Position numbers and translations under genes: made by a program. The notes under the pieces are model-generated. The model was not told the DNA's origin. It worked only from the letters and a program-made list of their open reading frames with translations, and ran no database searches. Below are positions 1-12,400 of a stretch of 64,000 nucleotides of DNA, piece after piece. The stretch's first letter is position 1. Every line of letters starts with the position of its first letter. This DNA is from Plazaster borealis. Lineage: Eukaryota > Echinodermata > Asteroidea > Forcipulatida > Labidiasteridae. The stretch spans positions 397,501 through 461,500 of the forward strand of contig CM037461.1 of assembly GCA_021014325.1 (NCBI GenBank), given 5' to 3'.

Positions 1-1030
1 GGATGACGTCATCATGACGTAATTGAACCGGTGTCTCCAACTTATGTGTAAAGTTTGAAGGTCTTGTTAGTATGGGAAGTGTCTTTATCATTTGGTTTTT
101 AACCCTTTCCCTATGTGTGTTAAACACTGTATACTCAGTACTTTGCCAAGTTAAAAAAAAAAATCAATGGAGCAGAACAGCCAATAATAATAATAATAAT
201 ACGCAGTTCTTATATAGCGCTTTATACTCCCGATGGGTGTCTCAAAGCTCTCAGTATTTTTCCTACAAGGTAAGTCGAGTTACGTGTTGAAGTATGAGAC
301 CTTTTTCCTTTACTTAGCACCATGTAATGGTTTACAAGGTGCTGTGGCGCAATATGCAGCCAATCAAACCAGAAACACCGGGGCGAACCCCTTCTCTTTA
401 TGATAAGTGCACTGGGTTCTTTTACGTGCATTACACAACACACGGGACCTATGGCTTAACGTCCCATCCAAAGGAAGAAGCATGTGGTTAAGTGTCTTGC
501 TTAAGGACACAAGTGTCACGACTGGGATTCGAACCAGGAACCAGTTGATCAGGAACACCAGAGCTTGAGTTCGATGTTCTTATCCGCTCGGCCATGACAC
601 GCCACATCTGATTTCCACCAGTAGTCAAATTGGTATCATCTCTGTGCAAAAGTTTGTGCAGGCTCACAGACCTACAATCTGATATAAAAATTGTGATGAC
701 ATGATAAGTAGTTATAGAGATATGAATTTTTGAAATTTTCAACTTCCGGAAGTCAAGGTCTGATGGGGTCACAGTCTGTGTACCATTTGTTAATTGTAAA
801 AAGCCCTTTCCGATGATGTATAGATTGGGGTTCAGGATTTATGATTTTTTCAAATATTAAACTTTGATTTAATGTATTTCAATACCGGACGGCGTCATCA
901 TGACCTAACTTGGCGGTTTTATCTCCTAATGAATATCTAACTGTATGTGAAGTTTCAAGTTTGTATGAGCTATGGAAGGGTGCCTTTGTTGCGGACAATC
1001 GATGGAGAGAAGAAGAAGAAGAAGTACTAG
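1..1030. repeat. Flank repeat: GACGTCATCATGACGTAA element, parts at both sides of the first SINE
   Basis: GATGACGTCATCATGACGTA at the window start and GACGGCGTCATCATGACCTA at 890-910 are copies of one element with similar following text (AAGTTTGAAGG; GAAGTTTCAAG). 780-920 is also repeated in reverse at 4098-4220 on the other side of the receptor gene. 606-779 has nothing I recognise. Confidence 0.5.
184..605 (-). mobile_element. SINE family A copy (tRNA-derived)
   Basis: Complete copy read on the minus strand. The head contains tRNA-like A and B boxes (GTGGCCGAGCGG type and GGTTCGAATCC); the body carries GCACTGGGTTCTTTTACGTG; the tail is CGCTATATAAGAACTG plus an ATT run (182-200). Flanked by AT-rich sequence. 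Confidence 0.85.
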
Positions 1031-1867
1031 AAATGTAGTGTTTTTAGAATTACAAACACTAGGTGTTCAGGTGTTGTTAATAGCAGGTAAATATTTTAAG
1101 ATAAAGCCAATAAAATCTAGAAACAAGAACACCTAATTAAACTAGACATTCATGTACATGTAAGTTTTTTTTACAAAACAAACAAAAACAAGATGTGTTC
1201 TGAGCTATGCTCCGAACACCTAAACAATAAACAAGAAAAGACAAAAAGAGGTGTTACAAGCTTCGCTACGAACTCATTATTATGATGCTTCAGACGTGAT
1301 GTACGATTGTTTCTCTAAAGAAAAGTTAAAAGAAAAGAAACTCCATGGGAACTTAATTAGTGCAGACTTTGTTGTTTCTTCTTACAGATGGTTTTATTTC
1401 ATAAGAGAAAATTGATATCTGTCATTCAGAATAATGGCATTGCTATTTCAATGTGATTCCTGATTGTTTTTAACCCTCTAGTCCCTGCACTGCCTGAAGC
1501 TGCTGAAAAGGTATAGTTTGCAAGACACTTGAAGTAAATTAACTTTACCGGGTCTAGCCCCCGACTCACGTGTCAAAATCAAATCGCAAAATGCTTCCCG
1601 ATGCCAGGTTCCCCTTCTCTGTGTGAGTGTTATGCAGTAAAATTACGTGCTGCTCGATGTTGGAGGCAAAAAAAAAAAAAAAAACGCTGGCCGCCGGCCA
1701 CACTCACGGCGGAGACGGGAAAAAAGCGGAGCCCGCCAGAAAAACGCGGAATGGGAAAATAAAAAACGCTGGTTTCCGTGTAAACGCGGAAGTCTCACAT
1801 GCCTGCGATGAAAGAAATGACAATTTTGGTTATAAAAGTCAACTCATACATGTATGAGTTAGCGCTC
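1031..1867. other. Non-coding, AT-rich
   Basis: No exon or repeat with a partner found. An A16 run at 1668-1684 is followed by a GC-rich stretch (GCTGGCCGCCGGCC) 150 bases beyond the 3' end of the GPCR. Confidence 0.5.
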
Positions 1868-2892
1868 CTATTGTTTGTCTAACAAGTCTCGCTCCTTCAT
1901 AGCAATCTGAACAACAATCCGGTTCGGCCTTTGAGCTTGACCAATGCAACAACACATCATATCTTTAAGACCTTTCTGAAACTTCTTGTATCTGAAAACG
2001 TAAATGATGGGATTGATCGCAGGGTTCATGTTGTATATAACAACAAATATATAAGATAATGTTTGTGAAGAATTGGTGTAGCATGGTTCTCTCAGTGGAT
2101 TTACTGGTAAGCAGATGATGACTATGAAAACAAGGGGTGTCCACAGAACAACCACTGCACCAATGACAATCTTAAGCATGCTGATCACATTCTGTCTGGC
2201 CTGTAAAAGCTCAAGGGCTGCTCCTTGTACATTCTGTTGTTGGAGTTGTTGAGCACTTCTCTTGAGAGTGGCTTGGATCTTGTAGATAACCCAACTCATA
2301 AAAATGATGGGCATCAGGTAGGCAAATAGAAATAAGAGCACAGACGCTACTTTCTCCAAGGTGAGAAATGAGTCAGTCCTTTCACAACCAAGCCAGCTGG
2401 TATCATTGTTAGCATTCATTTTAAACAAACTTGGGCTTGAAAATAAAAATGGCAACCCTAATGCTATAAAAATGATCAAGCTAACTTTTTTAGCAGACAT
2501 CATTCTGGGATAGTGCAGTGGATGCACTATTCCTATATATCGTTCATAGGTCACCAGACACAGACCATAACTTGATGAGTACAGTGTGAACAACCCTATA
2601 CAACACTCCTGACAATCCGACAATAGATATCTCTACCAATGAAACTCTCTGGTAGCTGGGTCTGACTTGTGGCACTGTTGGAAATGAAGTAACAGCAAGA
2701 AAAGCTGTCAACAACAGCAAGATATGCCAGCAAGTAGTTTGTCATATTATGAAGGCTTTTGGTGCGAAGGATGACCAGCCAAACTAGAGTGTTGAGAACC
2801 AATCCAGTAGTTCCTTGTATAATTGCAATGATAATAACCCATTCATACATTTTCAATATTTTGAACACCGTCGTTTGCCTCAGATATATCAA
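1868..2892 (-). CDS. Class A (rhodopsin-like) orphan GPCR, interrupted by one frameshift
   Basis: Intronless seven-transmembrane receptor in two overlapping frames, 2892-2596 (98 codons) and 2623-1868 (about 250 codons). First part: TM1 with GLVLN (N1.50) and TM2 with LAVVD (D2.50), then DIYC, the cysteine before TM3. Second part: the TM3 end YERY (DRY variant), TM6 LWTPLVF (CWxP variant) and TM7 NPIIY (NPxxY), then a CCC palmitoylation cluster and helix 8. A one-base loss near 2605-2615 splits the TM3 region; otherwise nothing is missing, so either a young pseudogene or a sequence error. Ligand unknown. TM4 lacks the usual tryptophan. Many such orphan receptors have expanded in echinoderms and amphioxus. 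Start could be M at 2892 or the internal M before YEWVIII. Confidence 0.85.
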
Positions 2893-4097
2893 CTACAATC
2901 CTAAACTGATGCTGGTAGTAATTGATCGTAATTGTCAACTTTCATCAATGAAGTACTGTACATGTGGATGTAACAAGATCATTTCTCACTTCATGTGTTG
3001 TTCACACACATAAAATATATTGGAGTTCTTCTTCAGTTTGATGGGCGAATGCAAACAGTCTTTGAATTTTCTACATCAAGTGATGTTGCTAAGAATCTTC
3101 AGTACTTCTGTTTGCTGCTGAAATGTTTTATGTAGAGAATTTCAGTAGCCTTACTACACCTAAACTGAGAACAAGTCCAATGTTGACAGCAATCATAAAT
3201 AAGTGATGAAGTCCAAGATGGTTAGCCAAAGATCTCCCAGTCTGCTCTCTGCTGTTGTTCCTTGAAACTCTGTATTATTTCTGAAGTCTCATCACTTTGC
3301 ATCATTGTTTTGATAGAAATCTCATCCAGATGAGTGTGGTGTTTATGGGACTGGGTTACTGTATGTGTGTGGTGTTTACAGCACCGGGTTACTGTTACAT
3401 TGAATCATTATGTCCCTGTGCATGGACTCGATTAGATTTGATTTCTCTTTTTGGAAACCTGGTAATAACAATTTTACATTGATTTATTAATTTGCATTTT
3501 ACATGTTTACTGTAGGTGTATGTGTTACACTCAGTATAATTGCTTATTTCATAAATGTTGGGAAATACAGTTTTCTACATTGAATACACGTAATGGAAGA
3601 ACTGATATCCCATAATTTTCACTTCGTTTGAGTTCACCTCACAAACAAAGGAAAAGATAAATCAATTTAAGCCTCGCCCACGTCCACCTACTCCTAGACC
3701 ATCTAGGGCAGTGCACCACACACAAAATGCACAATACAGCTGTCTTAACGGTAGCAGCTTTCTGCTGTTTGTACAAACTTGAACATGTTCAACTTTGGTG
3801 ACTTTTGGCCATGCTTTCATGTTTGTTATTGGTGTAGGCAGTAAGGAGGTGGAGCATTGGATTGGCTATTTTGTTAAAGGATAAAATACATATTTGGAGG
3901 AGTAGACTGTCAAGTCTGAGGTCGCGGATATATTTGTCTGCATCAGCCATTGCAAAACCATGGCGTACACCATGTGTATACGCCATGTACACCTAAGTTG
4001 AGTGTGTATGTGTATGTCATAAACTCATAGTTTTGAAATTAAACCAAACTGAACCTTCAAACTCATCAGACGATTGAACCTCAAAATAAAGAAGGCC
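2893..4097. other. Upstream region of the GPCR, nothing recognised
   Basis: Should hold the receptor's promoter and 5' UTR if the gene is active; no clear TATA box or exon seen. A repeat of GTGTGGTGTTTACAG-type text at 3335-3385 is minor. Confidence 0.4.
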
Positions 4098-4360
4098 AAG
4101 AACAATGACATCATGATGACATCATCAGGTGTCAAATAACATTAAATCAAGGTTTAATATTTGAGATAAATTATAACTCCCGAACCACACATTGAATTTT
4201 TACAATTCTATACATCATCTGAAAGTTCTTCATAAACTGAACAAACAGAAAACATGACTCAAATTAGACCCAGTCTTCCAGTTCAAACCATAAGTTGTAG
4301 CAAAAAACATTGAATCTTGAACCCTGAGACAAGAACCATGACGTTATCCGAATAAAACTC
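4098..4360. repeat. Inverted copy of the 780-920 repeat
   Basis: GACATCATGATGACATCATC, AAATCAAGGTTTAATATTTG and CTATACATCATCTGAAAG are the reverse of 780-920. No ORF. Confidence 0.55.
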
Positions 4361-4499
4361 AATCAAAGATCAGCAACATGAACACCTTGTTTTTGTGATG
4401 TCACAAAAACTAAATTTCTATTTTGTTCATGTTGTTATTCCTTTTCTCAACTCTTCTCTACAATATAACTCTAAACTGAAACGACCCAAATTTGTCATA

Positions 4500-6360
4500 G
4501 GCAAACTTCGGTCCACTCCTAATGGGAGATTCATGTAATGGGTGGTAATCAGGGAGGAGATACTTCGGACCTGATGGGGGATTCACGTAATGGGTAGTAA
4601 TCAGGGAGGAGATACTTCGGACCTGATGGGGGATTCATGTAATGGGTAGTAATCAGGGAGGAGATACTGCGGACCTGATGGGGGATTCACGTAATGGGTA
4701 GTAATCAGGGAGGAGATACTTCGGACCTGATGGGGTATTCACGTAATGGGTAGTAATCAGGGAGGAGATATGGGTAGTAATCAGGGAGGAGATACTTCGG
4801 ACCTGATGGGGGATTCATGTAATGGGTAGTAATCAGGGAGGAGATACTTCGGACCTGATGGGGGATTCACGTAATGGGTAGTAATCAGGGAGGAGATACT
4901 TCGGACCTGATGGGGGATTTGCGTAATGGGTAGTAATTAGGGAGGAGATACTTCGGACCTGATGGGGGATTCGCGTAATGGGTAGTAATTAGGGAGGAGA
5001 TACTTCGGACCTGATGGGGGATTCATGTAATGGGTAGTAATCAGGGAGGAGATACTTCGGACCTGATGGGGGATTCATGTAATGGGTAGTAATCAGGGAG
5101 GAGATACTTCGGACCTGATGGGGGATTCACGTAATGGGTAGTAATCAGGGATGAGATACTTTGGACCTGATGGGGATTCACTTAATGGGTAGTAATCAGG
5201 GAGGAGATACTTCGGACCTGATGGGGGATTCACGTAATGGGTAGTAATCAGGGAGGAGATACTTCGGACCTGATGGGGGATTCACGTAATGGGTAGTAAT
5301 CAGGGAGGAGATACTTCGGACCTGATGGGGGATTTACGTAATGGGTAGTAATCAGGGAGGAGATACTTCGGACCTGATGGGGGATTTACGTAATGGGTAG
5401 TAATCAGGGAGGAGATACTTCGGACCTGATGGGGAATTTAAGTAATGGGTAGTAATTAGGGAGGAGATACTTCAGACCTGATGGGGGATTCACAAAATGG
5501 TTAGTAATCAGGGAGGAGATACTTCGGACCTGATGGGGGATTCACGTAATGGGTAGTAATCAGGGAGGAGATACTTCTGACCTGATGGGGGATTCATGTA
5601 ATGGGTAGTAATCAGGGAGGAGATACTTCGGACCTGATGGGGGATTTACGTAATGGGTAGTAATCAGGGAGGAGATACTTCGGACCTGATGGGGGATTCA
5701 CGTAATGGGTAGTAATCAGGGAGGAGATACTTCGGACTTGATGGGGTATTCACGTAATGGGTAGTAATCAGGGAGGAGATACTTCGGACCTGATGGGGGA
5801 TTTACGTAATGGGTAGTAATCAGGGAGGAGATACTTCGGACCTGATGGGGGATGCACGTAATGGGTAGTAATTAGGGAGGAGATACTTCAGACCTGATGG
5901 GGGATTCACAAAATGGGTAGTAATCAGGGAGGAGATACTTCGGACCTGATGGGGGATTCACGTAATGGGTAGTAATCAGGGAGGAGATACTTCGTACCTG
6001 ATGGGGGATTTACGTAATGGGTAGTAATCAGGGAGGAGATACTTCGTACCTGATGGGGGATTTACGTAATGGGTAGTAATCAGGGAGGAGATACTTCGGA
6101 CCTGATGGGGGATTCATGTAATGGGTAGTAATCAGGGAGGAGATACTTCGGACCTGATGGGGGATTCGTGTAATGGGTAGTAATTAGGGAGGAGATACTT
6201 CAGACCTGATGGGGGATTCGCGTAATGGGTAGTAATTAGGGAGGAGATACTTCGGACCTGATGGGGGATTCATGTAATGGGTAGTAATCAGGGAGGAGAT
6301 ACTTCGGACCAAATGGGGAGGGGATTCACGTTATGGGTAGTAATCAGGGAGGAGATACTT
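4500..6360. repeat. 52-bp minisatellite, about 35 copies
   Basis: Unit of 52 bp containing GTAATGGGTAGTAATCAGGG and AGGAGATACTTCGGACCTGA, close to 1.86 kb in all. Copies differ mainly by single substitutions; one copy is shortened near 4765. It ends 41 bases before exon 1. Not coding: stops occur in each frame. Confidence 0.95.
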
Positions 6361-6400
6361 AAAATTTGATGGACTCTGTTTTAATTTTGGTTCTCCCCAG

Positions 6401-6469
6401 GCATCTAGAGAACAATCAGCTTCCGTCCATCCCACCTGATGCTTTTGATGGAGCAACTGTGAGTAAGCT
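6401..6469 (+). CDS. Exon 1: leucine-rich repeat
   Basis: Acceptor ttctccccag, donor gtgagt; 69 nt, phase 1 nt + 22 codons + 2 nt. Encodes HLENNQLPSIPPDAFDGA, an LRR with the NxL/xxF signature of extracellular LRRs. The preceding 40 bp separate it from the end of the 52-bp minisatellite. Earlier LRR exons must lie further upstream, probably outside the window. Confidence 0.85.
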
Positions 6470-9400
6470 GTGAGTATTCCTCAAGATAAAGTACAGAATC
6501 AGTAATAAATCAATCAATCAATTAATTATTCAATAAATGAATTTAATTATGGTGTGTCGTGGTTGGGCGGTCCATGGCATTGAACTGAAGTTCTTATGGC
6601 TGAGTCATCAAAGTGTAGGTTTTTCCGATTGTGACACTTATGTCCTTGAGTAAGGCGCTTACCCATAATTCTTTCTCTTAACCCAGGTTTATAAATGAGA
6701 ACCTGAGAGGGCTGAGATAGTTTTATATTAGATTAACCTTTAAGCGCTAATATAAGCAGCTTGAGGTCGTATGCTCCCTAGGGAGTTGAGAATTTTTGAG
6801 GAATGGTTTTAGTATGCCCGATGAACAGGTGATATGAGTGCAGTCGACTTAAGTTGCCTGTGGTAAGGAAGAGGGGGTATGAGTGCAGTCAAATTAAGTT
6901 GCCTATGGTAAGGAAGAGGGGGTGTGAGTGCAGTCAACTTAAGTTGCCTATGGTAAGGAAGAGGGGGTGTGAGTGCAGTCAACTTAAGTTGCCTATGGTA
7001 AGGAAGAGGGGGTATGAGTGCAGTCAACTTAAGTTGCCTATGGTAAGGAAGAGGGGGTATGAGTGCAGTCAACTTAAGTTGCCTATGGTAAGGAAGAGTG
7101 GTAATGAGAGCACTCAACTTAAGTTGCCTATGGTAAGGAAGAGGGGTATGAGTGCAGTCAACTTAAGTTGCCTATGGTAAGGAAGAGGGGGTATGAGTGC
7201 AGTCAACTTAAGTTGCCTATCGTAAGGAAGAGGGGCATGACTGCAGTCAACTTAAGGTGCCTATGGTATGGAAGAGTGGTATGAGTGCAGTCAACTTAAG
7301 TTGCCTATGGTAAGGAAGAGGGGGTATGAGTGCAGTCAACTTAAGTTGCCTATGGTAAGGAAGAGGGGGTATGAGTGCAGTCAACTTAAGTTGCCTATGG
7401 TAAGGAAGAGGGGGTATGAGTGCAGTCAACTTAAGTTGCCTATGGTAAGGAAGAGGGGGTATGAGTGCAGTCAACTTAAGTTGCCTATGGTAAGGAAGAG
7501 GGGGTGTGAGTGCAGTCAACTTAAGTTGCCTATGGTAAGGAAGAGGGGGTATGAGTGCAGTCAACTTAAGTTGCCTATGGTAAGGAAGAGGGGGTATGAG
7601 TGCAGTCAACTTAAGTTGCCTATGGTAAGGAAGAGGGGTAGTGAGTGCAGTCAACTTAAGTTGCCTATGGTAAGGAAGAGGGGTGTGAGTGCAGTCAACT
7701 TAAGTTGCCTATGGTAAGGAAGAGCGGGTATGAGTGCAGTCAACTTAAGTTGCCTATGGTAAGGAAGAGGGGGTGTGAGTGCAGTCAACTTAAGTTGCCT
7801 ATGGTAAGGAAGAGGGGGTATGAGTGCAGTCAACTTAAGTTGCCTATGGTAAGGAAGAGGGGGTGTGAGTGCAGTCAACTTAAGTTGCCTATGGTAAGGA
7901 AGAGAGGTAAAGTCGCCTATGGTAAGGAGAGGGTTGACACAAAGAGGGGGGTTTCCCCCTGCTTCCTAACCCCCCCTCCCCAATTGAGACCGGAAAAATG
8001 CATCCCCACCCCCCCCCTCCCCAATTGAGACCGGAAAAATGCATCCCCACCCCCCCCCCCTCCCCAATTGAGACCGGAAAAATGCATCCCCACCCCACCC
8101 CCTCAGTGCTGTCCCCATATACAAATAAATAAATAAATACATTAAACAATAGTTATAATAATTAAATAAACAAATAAAATGCAAATACAATTTTTTTTAC
8201 TTTGCACTCTGCTTGCCACCCCCCGTCCTCAAATGAAAATGTGTAGTCATACACCATTGTTGTTATGCTTTGTTTCATAGATTCCTGTACGGCAATGTGT
8301 TGACGACCTATCCTGCTAAGGCCCTGTCCAGCCAGAATCTACAAGAAATCAACCTCAATGACAATCAGATTGGGTCTTTACCAGACAATGCATTTGAAGG
8401 ACAGACTAACTTGAGAAAACTGTACGTAAAGTAATGAATAGATTCTTGACAAAGATGACCCAACTGTAAAATTCAAAACTGATAATGAATGTTGGACAGC
8501 CAGAGCTGCCAACTCGATTCTGCAGAAAAGTCCCTGAAAATAAGCCAGTCTTTCCATGTTTTGGTGAACAAATTAGAAAATCTCTCTGATTATGGAAAAC
8601 TTTGTCCCTGCTATGTTGAATGTAATTCTAATAGTTCCCTTAATGCTGTTCAAAATTTTCCTGATTGCAAGATACAAATGTTGGCAGCTCTGACCCATCA
8701 CCATGAAAATCTGACAAAGTTGCAATTTTTAAATTTTGAGATTTTATTATTTTCAATTTATTAGCTTATGGATGCTTATCTCAATAATCCACTTTGAGGA
8801 GACTAAATCCAGGTTTTGACATGCAAAGTTACATCACTCAAACATTCAGTACATCCTGTTTTGATCAAGGTCTGGTGTTTCTGATCAAAGTGTGGGTTTG
8901 GGTCCTGGTCATGGCACTTATGTCCTTGAGCAAGATACTTTACCGTTTTGCTTTGTCCTTCTGATGGGACACTAAGCCGTAGGTCCCGTGTACTAGGACT
9001 GGTAGTGCACGTAAAAGAACCCAGAACACTTATCATGGAAGAGTAGGGGTTAACCCCAGTGTTTCTGGTTCACATAGCAAGCACCCTTGTTTACAGGTTT
9101 CCGCAAGCTTGCGAGCTACAGTGATTAGGCTCACTTATGAGGCATCCTTGGTTTCATTACCAGAAATGTATAATAATAATGTATTATATTTGAAAAAAAA
9201 GCCCCCAAAGCTTGCATGGTGCAATGCTTTGAATTGTGACTGTATTATTTTGCATTATTATTATTTTATCTCAGATTTGTTTATAGCTTTGTGGGTACAA
9301 TAGAAAATCAGAAATAGAAATCAGAGAATGATTTGCTTGTAGTTATATCTGTTGAGGCTTTGAGGCCACGACTGTGTGCAGCCATTTTAACTGTTTAGCA

Positions 9401-12400
9401 AATTTCATCTTTCCCATTGGTTGATCTGGATTAGTTTTGCCAGACTGACTTGTCTTTATTTATTTTCATTTAATAATTTCACAGGTAAAAACATCACAAA
9501 TACATCATCAAAATATGTATAATATACAAAAGGCAAGAGATATAAAAATATAAACAGCAGATTACACAATACATTCCAAAGAACAATGGCACACCAGAAG
9601 GATTACAAAAAAAGTATACTTAATTACTGTCTAGTTATTTTCCAAATGCCATTAAAGACAAAAACAATCCAAAAGCCACATCAGCAGAGGAAAAAAAGAA
9701 GAAGCATAAAACAAGATGATTATTAAAACAAGAAGATTATTTTGTTGTAACTGCTAAAAAGCAAAAGAGTAGAACAAAAATTGCAACACAGACATAGCCA
9801 ATTAAAACGTAACAAAGTTCTCCACAGCCCCTCATTTAATTTCTGGTCTTATGGTTTATATGCCTGTAGCTGACATGAAGGGTGTGCAGTGTAGACACAG
9901 ATGACAATTGAGCTGTCAATTAGTTTGTCTGCATGTTTTGTTTAATGATTTAAAGGTAATGACTCAAAACAAATATTAGCATCAAAACTTACTTGGTAAC
10001 AAGCAACAAGAGCTTTTGATAGTATAAAACATTGTAGGAAACGACTCCCTCTGAAGTAACGTAGTTTTTGAGAAAGAGGTAATTTCTCACTTAAAAAAAT
10101 AAAAACTTCTTGCAAGAAGTTTTTATTCCTATCTGAAAGTACACAAATTTGTGCAACAAGGGTGTTTTTTCTTTCATCATTTTCTTGCAACTTCGATGAC
10201 CAATTGAGCCCAATTTTTTTTCACAGGCTTGTTATTTTATGCATATGTTGGGATACACCAAGTGAGAACACTGGTCTTTGACAATTTCCAAACGTGTTCA
10301 GTGCCTTTAAAGGAGGGTAAACCTTTGGTAATTACTCAAAATATTAAGAACCATAAAAAACTTACTTGGAAAGAAGCACAGATGTTGATAATGTATAACA
10401 TTTTGAGAAATGAGAAAGGGATTTAAAAAAATGTCAATCTTAGAAATGTTGCATGCATGAAACATCTCTCAGATTACGTGTTCCAATTACGGATTATTCT
10501 TCCTGCGTGGACATAACTGTTCCAGATTTTTGGCGATATCTCATAAACGCTACCACCTTTTGAAATGAAATTTTCACAGGATAGTTTTATTGTTATATCT
10601 ACATTTATTTGGAATTAAACAATAGAATGGTTCCAAAAACCAAAGGTGTACTTTGCCTTTCTGCTGAAAAGGGTATTCTTTAAACTTTTCTTGTCTAACT
10701 CCCAAAAGTCTTTAAGAAAAACTTTCTTTGGATTGACACAATAGTTTTCTTCTGGAAATAACATTTAGTTTTCTTCTTACTTCAATATTACCATTTTTAG
10801 CAGTGATCTTTTCACATAGTATTTTTTTCTTCTTCAGAAACTTGGAGAATAACCGACTCCCAGAACTTCAAGCTGGAATACTTGCACCTCTAACCAACTT
10901 ACAGGAATTGTAAGTCATACATGTTAACATAGTTAATATATTAACATTATATATTTTTAAACATTTTAAGACATTTAAAACATTTCAAAATATTTAATTG
11001 TTGCACATTGTAGTGATAATGTGATGCTGTCATTGCCTCTTTAATATTAATGTTTGCTTATTTACAGTTTTAGATTCTTATATGTTGAGCCAATGTTTAC
11101 GCTGGGCCAATTTTCACATTGGCCCAACGTAACTCTGATGAGCAAAAGTATGTTGGGCCAATGTTGACAGCCAATGTTGGCCCAATGAAACTGTTCTGTT
11201 GGCAGAATGTTAGGCTCAATGTTGGCCCAATGTGCGATTGTTGGCCCAATATTGGTTCAATGTGTTAACATAAATGGGACAGACATTGGCTCAATGTTGA
11301 GCCAATGTTTACCACGCTGGGCCAACTTTTACATTGGCCCAACATAAGGCCGATGAGAAAAGGTCTGTGGTGTTTGAAGTTTTGTATGGTGTTGAAAGTA
11401 AGAAGTAACTATAAATAGTAGTAAACTTGCGGGTACAACCGATGTGTAAAATCTCTTTTGGGAGGAGTGTTGGCTCTGAAAAGAACCGGTTGGGTCTCGA
11501 CGTGAAAAGGTACGTTGGGCCAATGTGGACAGTCAATGTTAGTCCGATGAAAGTGTTCCGTTGGCCCAACACTGGTCCTATGTTGTGATGCTATCTTTAT
11601 ACAGTGTACATTGCCTTCATGCATATTCATTCTCATTTGCATTATTTGATACTGTTATTGCTTCAATCTTAAATATTCAATTTTGCTTATTTAAATTATT
11701 TGTTTCTTATCGTGTGCATTGCCTTCATATGTACATGTACGTGTGCAATGCCTTCATAAATGTACGTATTCATTGTTATTTAAAGCTGTCATTGCTTCTT
11801 GCATATTGTGATGGATAAGATGATTAAGAGTCATTCCAGTTTCTCAGTCGGGGAGAAGGAATGCAGTTATTGTCTTGTAATATTTAAGAGTCATTCCAGT
11901 TTCTCGGTCTGGGAGAAGGAATGCAGTTATTTGTAATTGTCTTGTAATAATTAGACATTCCAGTTCTCCCTATCTGGGAGAAGGAATGCAGTTATTGGTT
12001 ATTGTCTTGTAATATTTAAGAGTCATTCCAGTTTCTCAGTCGGGGAGAAGGAATGCAGTTATTGGTTATTGTCTTGTAATATTTAAGAGTCATTCCAGTT
12101 TCTCGGTCTGGGAGAAGGAATGCAGTTATTTGTAATTGTCTTGTAAATAATTAGACATTCCAGTCCAGTTCTCCCTATCTGGGAGAAGGAATGCAGTTAA
12201 TGGTTATTGTTAATCTTACAGACCACTCTAATAAAACCACTGGGCCTTAGAGCTCGGGGTGGCAGTCTTGTCCTGTGGCAGGGAGCAGGAGGTTGTGGTC
12301 GGAGGCTGGGTGTTAGTTTTTCTGTATAAAGTTGGGTTGTTTAAGTTGTATAAGTTGCAGCCAGTCATCCGACCATTATTAAGGTAATACCATTTATTTA

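Noticed and set aside
52..290. Small frame with NNNNN run near the window start
   Set aside because: It crosses the ATT tail of a SINE; no exon signal.
3297..3482. Short cysteine-containing frame
   Set aside because: No homology that I recognise, no splice-phase support and no neighbouring exon.
6809..7878. Open frames of 75-149 codons with 15-residue repeats on both strands
   Set aside because: They are produced by the 45-bp minisatellite (a multiple of three); no start context, splice site or domain supports them.
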